Source: a virus. Taken from it: DNA of 36,036 nucleotides. The stretch is from the IMG/VR virus record IMGVR_UViG_3300042517_000672, positions 1 through 36,036 of that record; one strand, given 5' to 3'. Under the pieces are notes generated by a model. That model was not told the DNA's origin and searched no databases. It saw only the letters and a program-made list of their open reading frames with translations. Each line of letters opens with the position of its first letter. Position 1 is the first letter of the stretch. A program made the translations under genes and the position numbers. This document shows positions 22,992 to 30,735 of this stretch, piece after piece.

Positions 22992-23976
22992 TGATTTGCG
23001 GTTAAGTAAACAAAATCAACTTAGGTTAAGAAATGTGAATGCAATTATTGAGGATTATGCTTCACAAGGGTACAAGCTTACATTAAGGCAATTGTATTAC
23101 CAATTGGTTACTAAGAATATCATTCCAAATAACGACAAAGAGTATGCCAAATTAAGCACTTTGTTGACGAAGGGTAGAATGGCTGGAGTGGTAGATTGGG
23201 ATGCAATTGAAGACCGAATTAGAGTACCTAGACACACATACTACAATACTGGAATAGAAAATGCATTAGATGATGCGGTTAGTTCTTACAGATTAGATAG
23301 GATGCTTGAACAAGACAATTACATTGAGTTGTGGGTTGAAAAGGATGCATTGAGTAATGTGTTAAGCAAGAAAACCAAATACTACCATGTTAGATTAATG
23401 GTTAATCGTGGGTATAGTAGCACCACAGCAATTTACGATTCATTTAAAAGAATTAGCGATGCGTTAAATAGAGACCAAAAGGTTAATATATTGTATCTTG
23501 GAGACCATGACCCTAGTGGCTTAGACATGGTAAGGGATATTAGGGATAGGCTGAAAACTATGCTTATAGCCGATTACCCTGAAGACTTTGTTGAAAACAT
23601 GCTTGAAGTACACCATATTGGTTTGACGCAAGAACAAATTAAACTACATGAACCTCCACCGAATCCAACTAAGGTACAAGACCCTAGAGCAGATTGGTAT
23701 ATAAATAATTTTGGAACTACATGTTGGGAGGTTGATGCATTAAACCCTAAAGTATTACATGAAGTAATTGATGAAAAGGTTGCACAATTGATTGACTTTG
23801 AAAGGTTTAACAATGTGTTGAAAAAGGAAACAATTGACAAGGATGTTCTTAAGGGTGTGCCAATGGTTAGAGAAAACTACCAAAATATACAACTAGCGTT
23901 TAAGAAAGAATTACCTAAAAAACCTAAGATTGGTGACTATAAAAAGTTACTTGAAGATATTGAAAAATTTATTTAG
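22972..23976 (+). CDS. Spo11 / topoisomerase VI subunit A-like TOPRIM protein
   Basis: The order of parts is that of Spo11 and topoisomerase VI-A. A winged-helix (CAP-like) domain at about 20-90 carries TLRQLYYQLV with a Tyr pair at 42-43, where the DNA-cleaving Tyr sits in the family. A TOPRIM domain follows, with Glu123 in LWVEKDAL and the acidic pair Asp178/Asp180 in YLGDHDPSGLDM. At 334 residues it resembles the compact 'mini-A' proteins reported on mobile elements. No B subunit (GHKL ATPase) is in the window. If active, it would make or process DNA breaks or resolve replication intermediates. Motifs are seen directly; activity is inferred. Confidence 0.75.
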   Translation: MKKRFLDDLRLSKQNQLRLRNVNAIIEDYASQGYKLTLRQLYYQLVTKNIIPNNDKEYAKLSTLLTKGRMAGVVDWDAIEDRIRVPRHTYYNTGIENALDDAVSSYRLDRMLEQDNYIELWVEKDALSNVLSKKTKYYHVRLMVNRGYSSTTAIYDSFKRISDALNRDQKVNILYLGDHDPSGLDMVRDIRDRLKTMLIADYPEDFVENMLEVHHIGLTQEQIKLHEPPPNPTKVQDPRADWYINNFGTTCWEVDALNPKVLHEVIDEKVAQLIDFERFNNVLKKETIDKDVLKGVPMVRENYQNIQLAFKKELPKKPKIGDYKKLLEDIEKFI

Positions 23977-24002
23977 ATTGTTAACTTAAAAAACAACAGA
24001 AA

Positions 24003-24221
24003 ATGGCAACAGCTAAAAAGTACGTCATAACAGCGTACAACACCAAAACAAAACAAAAAGGTTGTGAAATGCAGAATGCAGTTATCACAAAAAACAAACT
24101 TGGACGCTACATGGCAAAGGGTGACGATGGTGAGGGTAATACCTTATGTATCTTCATGTCAGAAGCAAATGCTCGTTTAGCAGTTTCGCAAGGAACGGCA
24201 AAAGCAGATGGTTGGAAATAA
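24003..24221 (+). CDS. Small basic protein, 72 aa (DUF5679-like without cysteines)
   Basis: A lysine-rich domain with KKYVITAYNTKTKQKG, then NAVITKNKLGRYMAKGDD, then a helix with SEANARLAVSQ. The middle recalls the 'm.n....k.NGr....G' pattern of DUF5679, but the zinc cysteines of that family are absent, so the link is weak. It is the last gene before a strong terminator. Confidence 0.6.
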   Translation: MATAKKYVITAYNTKTKQKGCEMQNAVITKNKLGRYMAKGDDGEGNTLCIFMSEANARLAVSQGTAKADGWK

Positions 24222-24243
24222 AAGAACTTTAACCATTGAAATT

Positions 24244-24274
24244 GGGGGTGTGAAGATCGTCGCTCCCCCTTTTT
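24244..24274 (+). terminator. Strong rho-independent terminator
   Basis: GGGGG at 24244-24248 pairs with CCCCC at 24265-24269. After one T-T mismatch, three more pairs extend the stem (GTG with CGC, including a wobble), followed by TTTTT. It is the most GC-rich hairpin in the window and ends the replication/nucleotide unit. Confidence 0.88.
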
Positions 24275-24311
24275 GTGAATGTTACATGAAATATTAAACC
24301 ATAAACAAACA

Positions 24312-25334
24312 ATGAAAATAGAAGATAAAAGTTGGTACAAACACCTAAAGCCAGAAACAGAATTAGTTGATGAAGAAAACTTTTACAATTTTTACAGAAC
24401 ATTGCATGAGCGCAATGAAATTTGGATAAGGCGGTTTATAGATAAGCAAGAAAGACCATGGACTTCTGACAAAATACTTAGAGACTACAAATTTACGAAT
24501 TCTTATCGGGAATTAGATCGTGCAAGTCAATGGTTGGTGAATAATGTACTAACAGACCATAGGTTGTCCCTAGAGGACTTAATTTTTAGGATAATGGTGT
24601 ACAGATTTTTTAACCAACCATGTACATTTGATAAAAAGAAAAGTCCTTATGCAATTGTGTTACCACATTATGATAACTTTGACAAACAAGATTTGTGGGA
24701 GCAAGTTGTTACATATAGAGAAAAAGTTGACAATCCGTGGCATACAGCGTATCTAATGAATCCTGGAGCAAGTAAGCCAAATGGTTGGAACAAGCGTGGG
24801 TTATTTCGTGACGACATGTATGTAAACAATGTACTACAGCAAGTTCACGACAAGATACCTGAAATAGTTTTAATACTTAAAAAAGCTAAAAGACCTGAAG
24901 AAATAGTTGCAGTATTGGAAACCATTCTTGCTGTGAGTGGTTTTATGAGCCATGAATTTTATTTGGATTTTTGCTATTGTGCAAAGTATTGGAAACAGCC
25001 AATTATGAAATTCACTCAAAACGATTTTACAAACGTCGGTCCTGGATGCAGTACTGGATTAAGGATAATATTCCCTAGCTTAGAAAAGAAAAGGCAAGTT
25101 GAAGGTATACATTGGTTACTAGAACTCCTTCCAGAAGTTTATGAGCAATTAGGTTTAGAGTTTAGGTACATACATTGGAATAAGGAAGATGGATACCATG
25201 TAAATGAAAAGGTGAACAATTTGACATTACATACTATAGAGTTTTGGTTGTGTGAATACCAAAAGTATTGGAAAATGAATATAGGTGAGGGTAAGCAGAG
25301 GAGTAAATTTAAACCAAAAACAAAAATTGATTGA
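24312..25334 (+). CDS. DNA base hypermodification protein (HMUDK helical domain / aGPT-Pplase type)
   Basis: The domain first seen attached to 5-hydroxymethyl-dU DNA kinases and assigned by comparative genomics to thymine hypermodification. Marks in order: HERNEIWIRR at 32-41, PWTSD at 49-53, YKFTNSYRELDR at 59-70, GPGCSTGL at 233-240, HTIEFWLCEYQKY at 307-319, GEGKQRSKF at 324-332. The all-helical length (340) fits a stand-alone form without the kinase. The start is the ATG at 24312, with an A-rich leader, rather than the upstream in-frame codon. It follows a strong terminator, so it needs its own promoter, which I cannot place. The P-loop kinase at 19459 could be its partner. Confidence 0.8.
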   Translation: MKIEDKSWYKHLKPETELVDEENFYNFYRTLHERNEIWIRRFIDKQERPWTSDKILRDYKFTNSYRELDRASQWLVNNVLTDHRLSLEDLIFRIMVYRFFNQPCTFDKKKSPYAIVLPHYDNFDKQDLWEQVVTYREKVDNPWHTAYLMNPGASKPNGWNKRGLFRDDMYVNNVLQQVHDKIPEIVLILKKAKRPEEIVAVLETILAVSGFMSHEFYLDFCYCAKYWKQPIMKFTQNDFTNVGPGCSTGLRIIFPSLEKKRQVEGIHWLLELLPEVYEQLGLEFRYIHWNKEDGYHVNEKVNNLTLHTIEFWLCEYQKYWKMNIGEGKQRSKFKPKTKID

Positions 25335-25340
25335 TGTATT
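25329..25340 (+). repeat. 12-base upstream motif, copy B
   Basis: GATTGATGTATT again, overlapping the stop of the previous gene and 19 bases before the ATG at 25360. Here it continues as GTAAAAGTAAATTA, close to the GTATTGTAATTAAAA tail of the five early promoters, so this could be a weaker variant of them. Confidence 0.35.
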
Positions 25341-25359
25341 GTAAAAGTAAATTATAACA

Positions 25360-26139
25360 ATGGCTTTAACAATAGTAGGTGATTCATTGAAAATAACAAT
25401 TAATGGTGAAGAAAAATTTTACCCATTAATTGATTTAGACATAGTTTACGAACCGCATGTTAATGTTCAAGAAACGCAATGTGTTTCATACGAACCATTA
25501 GTTCTTGAAAGCTTTATGTCTGACTTTGGGGGTGTTCCAGAGAATGAACTTCAGATGAGCCAAAATTCAACTTTGAAGATATACCTTAAAAGGGTTAGTG
25601 AAAGAAGTTTACTTATACTTGAGCTTAACTACTTCACGGCTGAAATGTGCCAAATGGTTTCAAATTTTGGAACAACAATAGCATTAATTTATGAACAATT
25701 GATGATTGAAATTCAAGAGGGGCTGGAAACACAACCTTATGAATTGAAATATGTATATATTGATGAAAGTGAGGTAGATAATAGAAATGTGTATATAGAT
25801 TGGGATGGTTACGATGTTGCAGTTATTCCAATTTTAGATAAAGATCATCTAACTTCTTTAGATATAACTTACGATTTTTCTATACCAAAGAAAGATAAAG
25901 TTAGACAAATAATTTTATCAATGGACGATTTAACAACATTGATTTTCAACGAAATATATAGTGATAATTTTTCTGAACAAGTTTACCGAAATTCAAATTT
26001 GGCTAACGGAACAGATATTACGCCAATAAAATATCAGTCTGGCAGGAAATGTTTTTCAAAAGTGACATTTACGGAATTTAATGATGGTGTAAGTGATGCC
26101 TCTTTCTTTATTAAAGAAGTTAAAAATTATATGGAATAA
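25360..26139 (+). CDS. Hypothetical protein, 259 aa
   Basis: No family recognised. Mainly beta in the first 70 residues (LTIVGDSLKITINGEEKFYP), helical at 70-130, then acidic mixed structure. It lies between the base-modification gene and the head genes; a structural role or a role in modification are both open. Confidence 0.6.
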   Translation: MALTIVGDSLKITINGEEKFYPLIDLDIVYEPHVNVQETQCVSYEPLVLESFMSDFGGVPENELQMSQNSTLKIYLKRVSERSLLILELNYFTAEMCQMVSNFGTTIALIYEQLMIEIQEGLETQPYELKYVYIDESEVDNRNVYIDWDGYDVAVIPILDKDHLTSLDITYDFSIPKKDKVRQIILSMDDLTTLIFNEIYSDNFSEQVYRNSNLANGTDITPIKYQSGRKCFSKVTFTEFNDGVSDASFFIKEVKNYME

Positions 26140-26140
26140 A

Positions 26141-26320
26141 ATGAAAATAGAAAAAGATAAAAGTAGAGAAAATGTTGATTTAAAAAGCCACTCTATAGAT
26201 TTGGTTTTTGAAAACGAAAATAAACCATTGCCTTATAGTAATGAATTGCTTAAAAAATTAAACATACCTAGTAATGATAAAAAATCAACAAGAAGCAAGG
26301 ATAGCCGAGCAAATAGTTAA
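26141..26320 (+). CDS. Hypothetical protein, 59 aa
   Basis: Short, very charged and probably disordered (MKIEKDKSRENVDLKSHSID). It starts one base after the previous stop and overlaps the zeta-like gene by 47 bases. The in-frame ATG at 26093 lies inside the previous gene and is less likely. As a small charged partner in front of a zeta-like kinase it invites comparison with an antitoxin, but it has no recognisable epsilon-antitoxin features. Confidence 0.45.
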   Translation: MKIEKDKSRENVDLKSHSIDLVFENENKPLPYSNELLKKLNIPSNDKKSTRSKDSRANS

Positions 26321-27170
26321 GGGTTTCTATAAGGATAACGATTTCAATAGAAAGCACAATCTAGTTGGTAAAAGATATGGTAGGGATAAACATGCTGAAG
26401 TTAGCCATGCTGAACGAATAAAGCTAAATGAGGATACTACAAAGGATAGGCATTTTAATAGAAAAGAATGGCGTTATTCAGCTAGTAGGCAAAAACTACA
26501 TGAAGAAATTGTAATGGATAATTTTTACAATTACCCTAGTCAAGAAAAACCAACATGTGTTATCGTTGTTGGTGGCGGTGGAAGCGGTAAGAGCCACATA
26601 TACAATACAAAAGTTAAGCCAAATTTACCCGACGCTGATAGCTATGCATACCTAAACAACGACGACATAAAGGAAATGTTACCTGAAAGTCACGAGTTTA
26701 GAAAAATTGATGCAAAAAGTACAGCAAATAGATTACATGAAGAGAGTGCTGATATTACACGATTGTCGCTTGATTTTCTTACCCACAATAAAAAGAATTT
26801 TGTTTTAGATGCTACATTTAGCAACTACTCTTCAGCAGTACCTAAGATAGAAAAAATGATTAAACAAGGGTACAAAATAAAATTAATTGGTGTAACAGCT
26901 AACAGACAAGTGGTTGAACAAAGTGTGAAAGACAGATACGAAAGAAGTGGTAGATATGTACCAATTAGTATTGCACTAGGGGCGCAAGATGGTGCAAGAC
27001 ACACATTACATAATTTCATTAAGAACCATAGTGACAAATTTGAAGATATACAAGTGTATAACAACGATGGGTTACTAGAAAAGAAAGACCCAATACATGT
27101 GTACGACAATGGCGAGATTAAGCATATAAAATATCACCAAATAAAAAGGTATTTTAGAGGCTACGATTAA
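26274..27170 (+). CDS. Zeta toxin-like P-loop kinase
   Basis: A 298-residue protein whose first 85 residues are a basic extension. The kinase core then shows CVIVVGGGGSGKSH (Walker A at 100-107), LNNDDIKEMLPE (125-136, the substrate-binding Asp region), HEESADITRLSLDFL, NFVLDATF with the second acidic position, and lid arginines near RYERSGRYVP (221-230). Zeta toxins phosphorylate UDP-N-acetylglucosamine and block cell-wall synthesis. Some phage members sit beside head genes, as this one sits just before the portal gene. No epsilon antitoxin is evident. Substrate is uncertain: the fold also covers other small-molecule kinases. Confidence 0.8.
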   Translation: MIKNQQEARIAEQIVKGFYKDNDFNRKHNLVGKRYGRDKHAEVSHAERIKLNEDTTKDRHFNRKEWRYSASRQKLHEEIVMDNFYNYPSQEKPTCVIVVGGGGSGKSHIYNTKVKPNLPDADSYAYLNNDDIKEMLPESHEFRKIDAKSTANRLHEESADITRLSLDFLTHNKKNFVLDATFSNYSSAVPKIEKMIKQGYKIKLIGVTANRQVVEQSVKDRYERSGRYVPISIALGAQDGARHTLHNFIKNHSDKFEDIQVYNNDGLLEKKDPIHVYDNGEIKHIKYHQIKRYFRGYD

Positions 27171-27180
27171 GAGTTATTAA

Positions 27181-27204
27181 TTTACATTAACTAGTTAATG
27201 TAAA
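27181..27204. promoter_or_regulatory. 24-bp perfect palindrome before the portal gene
   Basis: Half-site TTTACATTAACT at 27181-27192 is followed by its exact reverse complement AGTTAATGTAAA at 27193-27204, with no loop. It ends five bases before the portal ATG. A repressor-type operator or an mRNA hairpin over the start site are the obvious readings. It has no T tract, so it is not a usual terminator. Confidence 0.7.
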
Positions 27205-27209
27205 AGAAA

Positions 27210-28871
27210 ATGGCTAAACGAATCGCAGAGCAATTGGCTTCCATAGAAAGGGCTGAAAGCTTAATACAAATAAAGAAAAACAAATTGCTTGAAAAGGGTA
27301 TTACTAGCAACAATCCCTCAGACATTCTTACAGCTAAAACAATGCTTGAAAACATTGAGGATAAGAATGAAATTAAGCACAAATCCTATATAATTGACCC
27401 AAATGATTTCAATTCATTTCTAGGGTATAAAAACAAAACATATAGTTTAAGCTACAACATGTCCAGAAGGATAAGTTATTCAGTTCCAATTATTAGAGCA
27501 ATTATAGGAACAAGAATAGACCAAGTTGCTTCCTTTTGTGAACCACAAAGTGATAAGTATTCTACTGGATTTGTGATTAGGAAAAAGAAAAAATACTTTG
27601 AATCAGAGAGCGACAGTACTCCGACAAAAGAAGACCAAGCCAAAATACAAAAGTACACAGAATTTATATTGAATTGTGGCGAAGGTAGTAATTTCCAATT
27701 TGATGATTTTGATACCTTTGTTCGTAAGTTTATAAACGATTGCCTTACATACGACCAAGGAACATTTGAGGTCGTTAGAAACCGACGTGGTGCTCCAGCT
27801 AATTTCTTTGCAACAGATAGTAGCACAATGAGATTAACCGACAATATTGAGGACAATAGTTCGTTTTACGATAACAATGGCTTACAAGTTGCTAGGTTTG
27901 GTGACAATAAGAAAATAAAAGGGTATAAAACCGAATATTGCCAATTAAAAGATGGGGTAATTGTAGCTGAGTATTATCCGTGGGAATTGTGTTTTGGCAT
28001 AAGGAATCCAACTACAAATATTTATGCGAATGGTTATGGTGTAAGTGAAATTGAGGTTTTGATGAATACTATAACAAGTATGTTGTGGGGCGATGAATAC
28101 AATAGGCGTTTCTTCAGTCAAGGCTCAGCACCAAAGGGTTTCATAAAAATAAAATCAGGTACGAACATAAACAATGGAAGGGTTTCTGAGTTTAAACAAC
28201 AATGGCAATCAATGATGTCTGGTGTTTATAATAGTTGGAAGACTCCAGTTTTAGAAGGTGATATTGATTGGGTTGATTTACAGCACAACAATAGGGATAT
28301 GGAATTTAGCAATTGGCAAGAATACCTTATCAAAATTAGTTGTGGTATTTACAGAATTGACCCTGCTGAAATTAATTTTCCATTGTCTGGTAGTTCAGAC
28401 CAAAAGCCAATGTTTGAAGGGAACAATGAAGCTAGGTTAAAACATAGTAAGGATAAGGGTTTATATCCACTACTTAAATTTCTGCAAAGGAAATTAAATA
28501 AGTATGTAATGCAACAAATTGACCCCGAATTTGAATTGGTATTTTGTGGCATGGATGGTGTAAACATTGCCGATGAATTGGATAATGATATTAAGATGCT
28601 AGGTAATTTCATGACAATAGATGAAATTAGAATTAGGAGAGGTTTGAAACCACTAGGCGAAGATAAGGGTGGTAGTATAGTATGTAATAGTATCTGGTTA
28701 CAGAACCACAATATGGAAGAGCAAAATAAAAAGGAAGAAGAGCAACAACAGCAACAACAGCAAGGTGGTGAACAAGAACAGGAGCCAGAATACGACGAAA
28801 GCGAGTTACCACAAAATGAGGAAGACCCTTTTGAAAAAGCATTAAACACTTACATGAAAACATTATCTTAG
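27210..28871 (+). CDS. Portal protein
   Basis: The 12-fold ring at one head vertex through which DNA enters and leaves. Marks: SVPIIRAIIGTRIDQVASF at 91-109, a long alpha/beta middle with YYPWELCFGIRNP, the RRFFSQGSAPKGFI block, the WQEYLIKISCGIYRIDPAEI block, and the PLSGSSDQKPMFEGNN block typical of one branch of portals. The C-terminus is a glutamine run (seven Q), then an acidic tail. At 553 residues it is full length. Followed by head genes in the usual order portal, MuF, protease, capsid. Confidence 0.9.
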   Translation: MAKRIAEQLASIERAESLIQIKKNKLLEKGITSNNPSDILTAKTMLENIEDKNEIKHKSYIIDPNDFNSFLGYKNKTYSLSYNMSRRISYSVPIIRAIIGTRIDQVASFCEPQSDKYSTGFVIRKKKKYFESESDSTPTKEDQAKIQKYTEFILNCGEGSNFQFDDFDTFVRKFINDCLTYDQGTFEVVRNRRGAPANFFATDSSTMRLTDNIEDNSSFYDNNGLQVARFGDNKKIKGYKTEYCQLKDGVIVAEYYPWELCFGIRNPTTNIYANGYGVSEIEVLMNTITSMLWGDEYNRRFFSQGSAPKGFIKIKSGTNINNGRVSEFKQQWQSMMSGVYNSWKTPVLEGDIDWVDLQHNNRDMEFSNWQEYLIKISCGIYRIDPAEINFPLSGSSDQKPMFEGNNEARLKHSKDKGLYPLLKFLQRKLNKYVMQQIDPEFELVFCGMDGVNIADELDNDIKMLGNFMTIDEIRIRRGLKPLGEDKGGSIVCNSIWLQNHNMEEQNKKEEEQQQQQQQGGEQEQEPEYDESELPQNEEDPFEKALNTYMKTLS

Positions 28872-28872
28872 T

Positions 28873-29664
28873 ATGGAAAAATTTATTGACGAACTATTTG
28901 GAAATTTTAAGTTGCAATTTCTATTTTTTATATTCATAACAATATTCATTATTGTCTTTGTTTACTATGTGTTTAAATACAGAACACAGATAAAAAACAT
29001 ATTCCTATTTTTTGATAAGATTGGGGAAGTTGAGTTAGACCAAAAGAAAATTATTGATAACCAAGAACTTTTAATGCAACAGCATAAGGTTATTACTGAA
29101 AATGTTGATAAGATAGCAAAGGAAGCGATACCAAATGGTTCAAATACTTTAAGGAAAACAAACGATAGCATATTTAAAATTGAAAAGTTGGTAGAGGAAA
29201 TATGCCATAGGTTGGATTCAAGATTTGAAATAGACAAGTTTCCACTATTTGAATGTGATTCAGATGGGTTATGTGTGAATGCTAATTCTGCATTGTGTGA
29301 TTTGTTTGGTGTTTCTAAGGATAGGATATTTGGTTTGGGTTGGACAACCTTTATTCACCAAAGAGATGTTGATGTGGCAATTAAAAATTGGAATAGGGCG
29401 GTACATAATAAACATACCGAATTGGTAGACTCTTACAGAATAATTAATTACAAAACGAATGAAACTATTCCAGTAACTTACAAAGCTATTTTCAAACACA
29501 ATTCAGATGGAACTTTAAAAAGTGTATTGGGTACAATTTGGAAAACTAAGACAGTTAATACCAAAAGAGAAGAGGATATTAAATGTTTACTTGAAATGGT
29601 TGACAAATTTAAAAAGACAAAAGTGGGTAGAGATTTCTTAGAAGAAATAGAAAATGGAAAATAA
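28873..29664 (+). CDS. Membrane-anchored PAS domain protein
   Basis: One membrane span at about 14-35 (LQFLFFIFITIFIIVFVYYV), a coiled coil at about 50-115, then a PAS domain at about 122-226. PAS marks include FECDSDGLCVNANSALCDLF (126-145), GLGWTTFIHQRDVD (154-167) and a final strand KSVLGTIWKTK. PAS domains sense small molecules, light or redox state. There is no kinase or other output domain, so the protein must signal through the span or by partner binding. It lies one base after the portal stop and overlaps a small gene by 11 bases, inside the head module. Confidence 0.85.
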   Translation: MEKFIDELFGNFKLQFLFFIFITIFIIVFVYYVFKYRTQIKNIFLFFDKIGEVELDQKKIIDNQELLMQQHKVITENVDKIAKEAIPNGSNTLRKTNDSIFKIEKLVEEICHRLDSRFEIDKFPLFECDSDGLCVNANSALCDLFGVSKDRIFGLGWTTFIHQRDVDVAIKNWNRAVHNKHTELVDSYRIINYKTNETIPVTYKAIFKHNSDGTLKSVLGTIWKTKTVNTKREEDIKCLLEMVDKFKKTKVGRDFLEEIENGK

Positions 29665-29812
29665 AAAACGCAAAAATATAATTAACAAGGAAGAGCCTGA
29701 ATTTTTGGCACAAAAGCAATACGAAAAAGTTTTCAAAAAAGACTATAATAAAATGTTGGTTGCTATGAATCTTAATATACTAAAAGAATTGAGTAATGAT
29801 ACTAAACAATAA
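29654..29812 (+). CDS. Small basic protein, 52 aa
   Basis: A short frame overlapping the PAS gene by 11 bases and the MuF-like gene by 17. It is lysine-rich, with one helix (EPEFLAQKQYEKVFKKDYNK). The overlaps on both sides, as elsewhere in this phage, suggest a real coupled gene. Role unknown; head-module small proteins can be decoration or head-completion factors. Confidence 0.55.
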   Translation: MENKKRKNIINKEEPEFLAQKQYEKVFKKDYNKMLVAMNLNILKELSNDTKQ

Positions 29813-30713
29813 GCAATTAAACAATATATTTAGTATAATAGATAAATTCCATTCTATATTCATTTCTACCCATTTGGGTACAAACTATTTAAGCGATGAA
29901 CAGAAGTTCAATTTAAAAAATGCTGGAATAGATTTAAGTACTTTTACTAAGGCTGAAATAGTTGATAATGCATTCAAGTTTGGTATGCTAAGTAATATGT
30001 TGCAATCTGTAAAAAATAGTGCCAAGTTAACCTATAAGAAATTCCTTAAATTTTTAGAATTAAATAATTTACCGCTTACAGCTGATGAGCAATTTGCATT
30101 GGATTCGGTTAAACAGCAATGTTATGGCGACATCACTGGATTAGGCAACAAGGTTAAACAAGACATGAACAACATTGTAATTAAACATAGTAATGCTCAA
30201 AAATTTAAAATGGATGCTAGTATTAATAGGTTGGCAAGTGAAGCAGTAGCTAAAAGGCAAACATTGAATAAGTTGTCTAGCGAACTAGGGCATTTAACAA
30301 AGGATTGGAGTAGGGATTTTGATAGGATAAGCGATTACATAATGCATTCGGCATACCAACATGGTAGGGCGCAAAATTTGCTTAAAAATTATGGTGATGA
30401 TGTTGAGGTTTACTTCACAGTCTATCCTAAGGCATGTAAACATTGTATTAGGTTGTATTTGACTGGCGATATAGGTAGTGAACCAATTGTGTTTAAGTTA
30501 ACCGATGTTTTATCAAATGGCAATAACATAGGTGTTAAAAGTATTGACTGGAAACCTAGTGTTAATCCAATTCATCCATGGTGTAGATGTACTTTAACTA
30601 TTAAGCCTAAAGATAGTATTTGGGATGGTGCTTCACAACGATATGTGTTGGTTAGAAATACACATAATGTCAAAAGGAAAAGCAAGGTTGCAGTTAAGGT
30701 GAGTTATGAATAA
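29796..30713 (+). CDS. MuF-like minor head protein (head morphogenesis)
   Basis: Binds the portal inside the prohead and may be ejected with the DNA. The C-terminal MuF marks are clear: YPKACKHCIRLYL (CxxC at 214-217), a strand region with VFKLTDVLSNG, and NPIHPWCRCTL (260-270, the final H.wCRC). The first 150 residues are helical, as usual. At 305 residues it is a short MuF without a C-terminal toxin; the following gene carries the effector domains instead. Confidence 0.85.
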   Translation: MILNNKQLNNIFSIIDKFHSIFISTHLGTNYLSDEQKFNLKNAGIDLSTFTKAEIVDNAFKFGMLSNMLQSVKNSAKLTYKKFLKFLELNNLPLTADEQFALDSVKQQCYGDITGLGNKVKQDMNNIVIKHSNAQKFKMDASINRLASEAVAKRQTLNKLSSELGHLTKDWSRDFDRISDYIMHSAYQHGRAQNLLKNYGDDVEVYFTVYPKACKHCIRLYLTGDIGSEPIVFKLTDVLSNGNNIGVKSIDWKPSVNPIHPWCRCTLTIKPKDSIWDGASQRYVLVRNTHNVKRKSKVAVKVSYE

Positions 30714-30735
30714 CAATGTAAAAAAGTAAAAGAAA

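Noticed and set aside
28349-28849. Minus-strand frame with a run of cysteines resembling a metal-binding protein
   Set aside because: The cysteine run is the complement of the portal gene's CAA/CAG glutamine repeat, so it is an artefact.
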